In this document: piece by piece, positions 1-6,200 of the stretch
Layout: every line of letters begins with the position of its first letter
Numbering within the stretch: position 1 is the first letter of the stretch
Assembly: GCA_030591745.1 (NCBI GenBank)
Contig: JAUVAM010000192.1
Coordinates: forward strand, 1-7,072
Reading direction: 5' to 3'
Origin: Deltaproteobacteria bacterium
GTDB taxonomy: Bacteria; Myxococcota; B64-G9
Length of the DNA: 7,072 bases
Translations under genes and position numbers: made by a program
Notes under the pieces: generated by a model
Databases searched by the model: none
What the model was told of the DNA's origin: nothing
Seen by the model: only the letters and a program-made list of their open reading frames with translations

Positions 1-975
1 AATTGGATCGAGGTATTGGAACAAACCCACGAAGCGGGACCGGACGGATTTGCCCACCAGGCCTTGATGGACGACTGCAATTGCAAAAGTGAGCACTTCA
101 GCCCTTTGTTGGCTGACACCCGGCAGGCTTCGGTCGACTTTCTCGAGGCCGTGCTCGCGGCACCTGACGCCCAGGAACGCAGCAGACGACTGAATGCCTT
201 CTTTGAGCAATGGATGAGTTTTCAGGCCGGCTGCAACCTGGAGAACAACTACTGCGATCATCCGCTTCTCGATGAAATCGAGGGTGATGACTTTCGTTGT
301 TCCGCGGCAAGTTCCTGTGGCTGCGAGGCTTCGAAGGCCCCAAGAGACCTGAGCTGGGTTTCTATTTTCTTGCTGCTGCCGCTGGCTTATTGGTTCCTCA
401 AACGCAAACGCAGGTTCCCACTGCTCCTTCTCTTGCTGTCTCTTGGCCTTGTGTCTTCCCCTGCCCTGGCGGCAGACAGCCCCGAGCTATGCCCAAGCCT
501 GCGCCCGGACACGGGGGCCCAACTGCAATTCCGTTTCGGGGCGAGCGTCGATCGACCGGCTCTGTCCTTTGAGGCCGGCACCTTGTACCGATGGGAGAGC
601 TGGGGTCTCGGCTTGTACCTTGATTTCAACCCCTTCATGTCTTTCGAGCGGGGATTTGAAATCAAAGCCGGCGCCATGAACTTGGCCCCCGGCGTGTCCT
701 GGCATATTCAAGTAAACGATAAGCTCTCGATCAGCATCGAGGGCCGCATTGGATTGTCCATGCTGTTGTTCAACAGCTATGATTTTTCTTTTGGCTCGGT
801 GGGACTCTTCCTGGGCCTGCATACCTGCACCTTCGAATACCGTCTCACCAACAACCTGCGTCTGCTCATCGACCCGGTCTATTTCGCCATGCCGATCTTC
901 AGCGTGGATTCCCTGCCCTTCTACTGGAAGCAATGGCGCTCTTCCATCGGCCTGGCCTGGCGATTCGGCGACTAG
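1..975 (+). CDS. Envelope protein, 5'-partial: Cys-containing exported segment, MYXO-CTERM-like tail, second signal peptide and outer-membrane beta-barrel-like domain
   Basis: The frame is open to base 1. The first possible start inside the window is TTG at 16, with no convincing ribosome site, so the true start is probably outside; residues are numbered from that TTG. Residues 1-100 are soluble and contain scattered cysteines (a CNC near 21-23, then AGC, YC, and C95). C101-G-C103 is followed by a short linker, a hydrophobic stretch (about 114-128) and a basic cluster KRKRR (129-133), the three-part layout of MYXO-CTERM sorting tails. A second hydrophobic run (134-148) ending in an ALA|A signal-peptidase site at 152/153 follows immediately. 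Residues 153-319 alternate aromatic and polar residues, with many Gly/Trp/Tyr, and end near an aromatic WRF, as in small outer-membrane barrels. I recognise no family for either soluble part. The single frame could be a genuine fusion, a two-step processed protein or a recent stop loss. The stop lies 11 nt from the convergent gene's stop. Confidence 0.83.
   Translation, partial: NWIEVLEQTHEAGPDGFAHQALMDDCNCKSEHFSPLLADTRQASVDFLEAVLAAPDAQERSRRLNAFFEQWMSFQAGCNLENNYCDHPLLDEIEGDDFRCSAASSCGCEASKAPRDLSWVSIFLLLPLAYWFLKRKRRFPLLLLLLSLGLVSSPALAADSPELCPSLRPDTGAQLQFRFGASVDRPALSFEAGTLYRWESWGLGLYLDFNPFMSFERGFEIKAGAMNLAPGVSWHIQVNDKLSISIEGRIGLSMLLFNSYDFSFGSVGLFLGLHTCTFEYRLTNNLRLLIDPVYFAMPIFSVDSLPFYWKQWRSSIGLAWRFGD
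316..414 (+). other. Internal MYXO-CTERM-like sorting signal
   Basis: Residues 101-133 (counted from TTG 16) read Cys-Gly-Cys, a roughly ten-residue linker, a hydrophobic helix of about 15 residues and KRKRR. Known MYXO-CTERM tails have this Cys motif, membrane segment and Arg/Lys cluster, and are processed by myxosortase-type intramembrane proteases for surface attachment. Those tails normally sit at the extreme C-terminus. Here about 186 further residues follow without a stop. The assignment is by motif shape only, since no profile score could be computed. Confidence 0.6.
400..471 (+). other. Internal Sec signal peptide with predicted cleavage ALA|A
   Basis: Residues 129-152 have a basic n-region (KRKRR), a leucine-rich hydrophobic core and a small-residue c-region ending Ala-Leu-Ala before Ala-Asp-Ser, a textbook type I signal-peptidase site. 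The basic n-region is the same KRKRR that ends the preceding sorting-tail-like segment. Cleavage here would release a barrel of about 167 residues into the periplasm. There is no ATG near the start of this element. TTG 370 is the closest plausible internal start and lacks a Shine-Dalgarno. Confidence 0.7.
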
Positions 976-986
976 TCGTCCCGTTC

Positions 987-1223
987 TCAGACCGCTTGGC
1001 CCTGGCCCGGGGAGCAGAAGATGGTGTTTTCGTCCAGGCGCTCGCAATTCATTTGCTCATGGATTTGGCCATCCATGCAGATCAGCACTTCGCCAAGTTC
1101 AAAACAGGATAGGGGCTGGGATTGGACGGTGGGCCTTTTGTGACCTTGCCAGGCCACCAGCATCACGAAGAGGAAAGAAATACCCAAGGCGATCGTTAGG
1201 ACTTTTACGCTTAGCTTTTTCAT
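987..1223 (-). CDS. Small membrane-anchored protein with two tandem cysteine hairpin motifs
   Basis: This is a 78-residue protein of unrecognised family. Residues 2-7 are basic (KKLSVK), followed by a hydrophobic segment (about 8-25) with no AxA cleavage site, so a signal anchor with the C-terminus in the periplasm is more likely than a released protein. The exported part has four cysteines (40, 49, 60, 70), enough for two disulfides. They lie in two similar units following C-x2-L-x-E-x2-I-(x)-C-x2-G-Q, at residues 40-53 and 60-74. The ATG start is firm: a perfect AGGAGG (1229-1234) sits 5 nt upstream. A consensus sigma-54 promoter lies about 36-50 bp upstream, and the divergent neighbour encodes a sigma-54 activator. 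Expression is therefore probably conditional and under that regulator. Overlapping frames on both strands lack a start signal and protein-like features. The function is unknown; an envelope stress or surface role is only a guess. Confidence 0.87.
   Translation of the reverse strand: MKKLSVKVLTIALGISFLFVMLVAWQGHKRPTVQSQPLSCFELGEVLICMDGQIHEQMNCERLDENTIFCSPGQGQAV
1002..1106 (-). repeat. Two-copy internal Cys motif C-x2-L-x-E-x2-I-(x)-C-x2-G-Q
   Basis: Codons 40-53 (1065-1106) and 60-74 (1002-1046) of the small protein share Cys, Leu, Glu, Ile, Cys, Gly and Gln in the same order. The second copy has one extra residue before its second Cys. Each copy could form a disulfide-closed beta-hairpin. 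The match is seen directly; duplication as its origin is inferred. Confidence 0.6.
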
Positions 1224-1228
1224 TTCAG

Positions 1229-1234
1229 CCTCCT
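1229..1234 (-). promoter_or_regulatory. Strong Shine-Dalgarno AGGAGG
   Basis: The reverse strand reads AAAGGAGGCTGAA directly before the ATG at 1223. AGGAGG is complementary to the 16S 3' end with a 5-nt spacer. It decides the start of the 78-residue gene against the competing overlapping frames. Confidence 0.85.
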
Positions 1235-1258
1235 TTGGCTCGCTTGGTCCTAATCATC

Positions 1259-1273
1259 GCAAAGCCCGTGCCA
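1259..1273 (-). promoter_or_regulatory. Sigma-54 (-24/-12) promoter for the small Cys protein gene
   Basis: The reverse strand reads TGGCACGGGCTTTGC. It matches the RpoN consensus TGGCACG-N4-TTGC without a mismatch and has the required GG-N10-GC spacing (GG at 1272-1271, GC at 1260-1259). The expected transcription start is near 1247-1248, giving a leader of about 24 nt that contains the AGGAGG. It is intergenic, in the right orientation, and beside a divergent sigma-54 activator gene. This is a motif match, not a measured start. Confidence 0.83.
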
Positions 1274-1355
1274 TAAATCTCATTTCCACCTAACGCAATC
1301 TTTACAGGCACTTACGATTCTCGTGAACTTACTCCGTCCCCATTCAAAGTCCGGT

Positions 1356-1375
1356 TTTTGCCTTGGGAGGCAAAA
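1356..1375. promoter_or_regulatory. Perfect 7-bp inverted repeat, candidate activator site
   Basis: TTTTGCC (1356-1362) and GGCAAAA (1369-1375) are perfect reverse complements separated by TTGGGA. The centre is about 118 bp upstream of the transcription start predicted from the sigma-54 promoter, within the usual 80-150 bp range for enhancer sites bound by Fis-type HTH dimers. It also lies just before the activator gene, where it could serve autoregulation. As RNA it could form a short hairpin in the activator leader; no T-run follows, so it is not a terminator. Confidence 0.45.
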
Positions 1376-1400
1376 TTAGGCATTTCCCACCATTTCAGAT

Positions 1401-3194
1401 ATGTCTTTGTCCATGGCTGACGATAGAATGATCAAGACAGGGCGCCTGAGCGACGCGGAAATGGATGAAATCCGGGCGCTGAAGGCCAAGAAGCCGGGCT
1501 CTGCTCGGGTGTCCTTGATCCTTTATGCCCGTAGCGAAATCCGGGCCGTGTCGCTTGCCGAAGGCGAAAGCCTGGTCATCGGACGCGGCGCGCCGGCCGA
1601 CGTTATTTTGCGCGACAACAGCCTCTCGCGGCAACACGCCCGCCTGGAACTCAAGCAAGGCCAAGTTTGGGTCGAAGACCTGGATTCCACCAACGGCAGT
1701 TGCATCGATGGGGATCCAATTGAACGCGCCCCCTTGCAACCCGGTGCCGAGCTCACCCTGGGCACCGTTTCCGCCCACCTGCACATCCTGGGCGATGCTT
1801 CCAACTCGAACCCCGGCCTTGAGAATCACGAGCACTTCGTACGGCGCCTGGAGGCCGAGGCCGCCCGAGCCCGGACCTTTGGCCGCAGCCTGGCGCTGAT
1901 CCTGTTGCGCCAGCCTGGCCACCCTGGCGGCTGGTTTACTAGCATGGCCAAAAATCTCCGCCCTTTCGACCTGGCGGGTCTTTACGCTTCCAACACCGTC
2001 GAGATCCTGCTGCCCGAATGCGACCGGGCGCAAGCGCTAAGCTTTGTCGAAGAGTCCTCGAAAGCAGACCAATCCCTGCGTTGCGGGCTGGCCGTTCTTC
2101 CCGCCCATGCTTCCTCCGCGGGCGAACTGATGGATCTGGCCCGTGAGGCGCTACAACAAGCAGACGCGACCCAAACCATTCGCAGCGCCAAACCGGCAGG
2201 TGAAGTGCCTGCCGCTTCTTCCGGTGCCCGCCCAATCATTCAAAGCCCTGCCATGCTCAAGCTTTTCGAAAAAGTAGAGAAGCTTGCCAAATCCAAAATC
2301 CCCGTGCTGATATTCGGCGAGACGGGCACAGGCAAAGAAGTCGTGGCCCGAGCCATTCATTCAACCGGCCCCCTGCGAATCGTCAATTGCGGCGCCATCC
2401 CGCCCCAACTCATTGAATCCACCCTCTTCGGGCATGAAAAAGGCGCTTTCACCGGAGCAGAACAACGCCAGGCAGGTGTCTTCGAATCCGCCTCGGGCGG
2501 CACGGTGTTCTTGGACGAGATCGGGGAACTGCCCGCCCAGGCTCAAGCCGCCCTGCTCAGGGTTTTGGAAAACAAAGTCATTTGCCGAGTGGGCTCGAAT
2601 GATGAGATCGAAGTGAACGTGCGCGTGCTGGCCGCCACCCACCAGGACCTTGAACAAATGGTGAAGGCCGGAGCATTTCGGGAAGACCTGCTTTATCGCT
2701 TGAACGCCATGACCTTAAAGATCCCGCCCTTGCGCGAACGCGCCGAAGAGATCCAGGCCTTCGTGGCGCATTTCATCGACCAGGCCCGACAGGCCGAAGA
2801 ATGTACGATCTGCGGCATCGAGGAAGAGGCTTTGGACCTTTTAAAAAAACACGACTGGCCGGGCAATGTGCGCGAGCTGAAAAATGCCATCGAGCGGGCC
2901 GTGGTCCTGACGGGAGACAAACAGATCACCGTCGATGATCTACCCGAAGCCATCCAGCAGCTGGAATCAGAGCCCGCATCCCCGCCCCGCTCCCCATCTC
3001 ATTCAGAAGAAATCAACCTGAAGGCCGAGTTGATCCGGCATGAGGGACAGCTGATTTTGGAAGCACTCAAAGCCGCCGACTGGGATCGCAAGAACGCAGC
3101 CAAAACCCTGGGCCTTCCCTTGCGCACCCTGGCCCACAAAATGCGCATCCACGGCATCAAACGATTGAGTTACGAACAAGAGCCCAAGGCTTGA
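1401..3194 (+). CDS. Sigma-54-dependent transcriptional activator: FHA, degenerate GGDEF-like, AAA+, Fis-type HTH
   Basis: This complete 597-residue cytoplasmic enhancer-binding protein hydrolyses ATP to open sigma-54 promoters. The FHA domain (about 37-131) keeps the phosphothreonine-binding signature: G61-R62, S76-R-Q-H79 and STN98G. It suggests control by Ser/Thr kinases rather than a histidine-kinase receiver, which is absent. Residues 142-256 resemble a GGDEF fold, but the catalytic loop is replaced (Ser-Asn-Thr-Val-Glu before ILLP), so it is probably non-catalytic. The AAA+ core has Walker A GETGTGKE (306-313), intact GAFTGA (348-353) for sigma-54 contact, Walker B with LDEIGE (371-376), and the arginine-finger region [10 protein letters not shown] (426-435). 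The C-terminus (about 550-586) is a Fis-like HTH. ATG 1401 is the first usual start after an in-frame stop at 1377-1379. ATG 1413 and 1428 remain possible because none has a good ribosome site. The likely target is the divergent small gene. Confidence 0.96.
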   Translation: MSLSMADDRMIKTGRLSDAEMDEIRALKAKKPGSARVSLILYARSEIRAVSLAEGESLVIGRGAPADVILRDNSLSRQHARLELKQGQVWVEDLDSTNGSCIDGDPIERAPLQPGAELTLGTVSAHLHILGDASNSNPGLENHEHFVRRLEAEAARARTFGRSLALILLRQPGHPGGWFTSMAKNLRPFDLAGLYASNTVEILLPECDRAQALSFVEESSKADQSLRCGLAVLPAHASSAGELMDLAREALQQADATQTIRSAKPAGEVPAASSGARPIIQSPAMLKLFEKVEKLAKSKIPVLIFGETGTGKEVVARAIHSTGPLRIVNCGAIPPQLIESTLFGHEKGAFTGAEQRQAGVFESASGGTVFLDEIGELPAQAQAALLRVLENKVICRVGSNDEIEVNVRVLAATHQDLEQMVKAGAFREDLLYRLNAMTLKIPPLRERAEEIQAFVAHFIDQARQAEECTICGIEEEALDLLKKHDWPGNVRELKNAIERAVVLTGDKQITVDDLPEAIQQLESEPASPPRSPSHSEEINLKAELIRHEGQLILEALKAADWDRKNAAKTLGLPLRTLAHKMRIHGIKRLSYEQEPKA

Positions 3195-3212
3195 GGCCTC
3201 GGCCCATCTTTG

Positions 3213-6200
3213 TCATTCAGCGTTGGTGACGGGTAGCAATCGGAGTTTCTTTCGCTCCGGATCGGCGATGACCTCCAGGCCGTCCAGCATCAGGCCCGCT
3301 TCAGATCGCACCTCGTCCATGACATGATCGACGCTCAGGTCCATGGCGCTCAGATCCACCAGGCGGATGCTGTTTTGGTCGGTGGCCACGGCCAGCAGTC
3401 GGCTGTCCGGGGAAAAAGCCTTGGTCCCCGACCAGTCCAAAGACGCCAGAAGTCGACCGCTGTCGGCTTCCCATAGATGCGTTGCGTCCTGGGTACAGGC
3501 GGCCAAAAGACGCCCATCGGGGGAATAGACCAGCTTGTGCAGACCCCGACTGGGTTCATCCAGCCCCCTCTTGACCTCGCCCTGCTCTACGTCCAGCATC
3601 AGCACTTTTTCGTGCCCGGCCACGGCGAGGGTCTTGCCGTCCGGCGAGAAAGTCACCCCCTGCCATGGCACCATGCCCGTTTGAAGGGTGCGGAGGAGTT
3701 TTCCAGTCTTCGTGTCGATGAGTCGAATGGCTCCGCTCTGTCGCTCGGGTCCTGTCACGGCCAAAATCTTATCGTCTTCGGAAAAGGCCACCGAGAGCGG
3801 CACCAGGGCCCGGGCTTCCTTCTCGAAAGGAATTTCTTTTCCCGTGGCGGTCAAAAACAATTTGGCGCCTTCTTGCTGGTTGACCGCGGCCACCATGCTT
3901 CCATCATGGGAAAAGGCCGACATCAAGATATTCTGCTTGTAGTGCTCGTAACGCGAAATCTCAGCGCCGCTTCCCAGGTCAAAGACGGTCAGATTGCTCA
4001 GCGAGGGTTCGAGCAATAGCTTTTTTCCGTCAGCCGAAACCTGGGACAAACGAGCAGCCTTGGGGAAATGCTTGCGCTCCACCTCCGCACCGGTCTTCAG
4101 CAGCCAACGCCTCACCGACTTGTCCCGCGATACAGACCACAAGCTTTTGCCGTCCAGGCTGAAACCCAAAGAGACAATCTTCTGCTCGTGCCCCCGCAGT
4201 TCCGTTCCGTTTTCGAGCGGCCTCAGATCCCAGGCCTGGATCACGCCTTCTCGTCCCCCCACCACCAGCATCCGAGCGTCAGGGGGAATCGCCGCACGGA
4301 AGCCGCCAGGCAAAACCGCAAGCAGCGAAGCACTGGGGACGTCCCAAATGCGTGTGGCGGCCTCCGAAACACCAAACAAGAGGCGACCCGATTTGCTCGT
4401 GGCGGCCCAAGTCACCTTTTTCATGTCGTTCCAGGGACCTGGCCGACTCTTCCCACTTGGCATGTCCACCAAATACAGGCTGGCCATATCCCCGACCACC
4501 AGAAAACGACCCTCCATGGAAAATGTCAGGCTTTGATACTCCACCGAGGGCAACGAAATCTTCCCGACGCGTTCCTGCCGCTTCACATCCCAAAGCCAGA
4601 TCCCATCCGACACGGCCGCGGAGGCCAGGGTTTTTCCGTCCGGACTGACGGCCAAGGCACGCACCTCGCCTTTGTGTCCCTGGAGAACTGCCCGTGACCG
4701 ACCCTCGGGCATGTCCCAAATCCGGATGCTGCGGTCCTTGCTGCTGGAAAACAAAGTTTTGCTGTCAGCGCTCATGGCCAAAGTTGTGACCATGCCCTCG
4801 TGCTCCGAAAGCGTCTTGCGCACCTCAAGCTTGTCCGCATCCCAAAGTGTCACCTTACTAAGCCAAGTGCCGGTGACGATGGTTTTTCCGTCAGGGGACC
4901 AAAGCCCGGCGAAGAGATTGTCCACGTAGCCATCTTTCATAAAGCCAGGATGAACCAGGCGTTTGATGGTCTCTCCGGTATCGGCTTGCCAGACGGCCAA
5001 ACTCAGCAAAAGTCCCGCCGAAAAAAGTCGACTGCCGTCCGAAGAAAAACTCAGCGCCGTGATCAGATAGTGGTGTCCCCAGGCCATGGCTTCAAGTTTG
5101 CCGCTTTTGACATCCCAGATGCGCAGACTGCCATCGGCACCGCTGGATGCCAAGCGGTCTCCATCTCGAGATACCGCCAATGACAGCACCACATCCTCAT
5201 GCCCTTCAAAATGGGCCAAGCGCTTGCCTGAATCCGCATCCCATACCTTGATCAGGGCATCATAGCCGGCGGAAAAAAAGCGGCGTCCGTCGCCTGAGAA
5301 GCGAATTTGCCTTAAGCGACCCTCGATCCCCTTTTTCTCCCAAAGACTCTTGCCCGTGCCGAGATCCAGCATCTCAAGATCTTCGGTCGAAGCCAAAACA
5401 AGCCGGCTGCCGTCGGCGGAGAGTTCCATGATCGAGGGCCAACTGCATTCACGAAGGACCTGGATTTTCTTCTTTCCCGCCGGATCCCAAACGCGAATGG
5501 ATCCAAGTTTTTTGTCCTTGGCGCATGCAAATAGCACACGATCATCCGGCAAGGAGCGGACAAAATAGGCCGCCTTGCAAGAGGTCTCAAGGCGATTCAT
5601 CTCCTGGCCTGCTCGCGCATCGAAGACCACCACCTCGGGACCACTGCCGCCGCAGAGCAGTCTCTTGCCGTCAGGCGACCAGGATACCGCCATGCCCACG
5701 GCCTCTTTCCTGGCCCAGAGCCTGTTCCAGCTTCCGCTCCGCCAAACCTCAATGGTTCCTGAGCTGTCTCCGGTGGCGAGCAATTCTCCGTCCGGGGAGA
5801 ATCGCACACTCATGATGATGCGATCTTTTCCAAGCCGTGCCGCTTCCTTGCCGGTGGCGAGATCGAAGATGGCCGCACCATCGTTTTTGAACCAGCCTCC
5901 GCCCACAGCCAGCAGACGGCCGTCAGGCGAGAAATCCAGTTGCAAGGCCCGCCGACCCGGCAGACTCTGCCAAAGCAGGCGAGGACGAGGGCGCTGGGCC
6001 AACCAACTCAACACCCCGCGGGCATTGGGACGCTCGGCCTGCTGCAGTGCTGCCGCGGCATAGAGCAAACCCTCGTGAGCCGACTCTGTGGCCATGGCCT
6101 TCTCGGCCAACACGCCGGCCAAATTCTGCCGGGACTGGGCCAGTGCTTCGCCTGTCTTTTTCTCGGCCTGCTTTTCTCGCTCCAGGCGAAACTCAGCCAC

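Larger units (their letters stand above)
1224..1400. other. Divergent intergenic region
   Basis: These 177 bp separate the small minus-strand gene from the plus-strand activator gene. They hold the Shine-Dalgarno and sigma-54 promoter of the former and the inverted repeat at 1356-1375. I see no convincing promoter for the activator gene. A TTTACA at 1301-1306 lacks a good -10 partner. Confidence 0.8.

Noticed and set aside
487..1047. 186-residue minus-strand frame
   Set aside because: It is antisense to the barrel domain and overlaps the small Cys gene, with no signal or recognisable motif.
749..1276. 175-residue plus-strand frame across the first gene's end and the small gene
   Set aside because: It overlaps two better supported genes, lacks a ribosome site and reads as Pro/Arg/Ser-rich low-complexity sequence.
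1301..1329. Sigma-70-like TTTACA with TGAACT at 17 bp for the activator gene
   Set aside because: The -10 matches only 3 of 6 consensus positions, which is no better than chance.
1395..2033. 212-residue minus-strand frame
   Set aside because: It is antisense to the FHA and GGDEF-like domains of the activator; composition and lack of motifs mark it as a shadow.
3193..3200. GAGGCCTC palindrome at the activator stop as a terminator
   Set aside because: It has no loop and no T-run, so it cannot be called a rho-independent terminator.
3336..5948. Recurring TTTNCCGTC-type DNA strings as a CRISPR or DNA repeat array
   Set aside because: They are irregularly spaced, embedded in the coding frame and encode the conserved SPDGK of WD40 blades.
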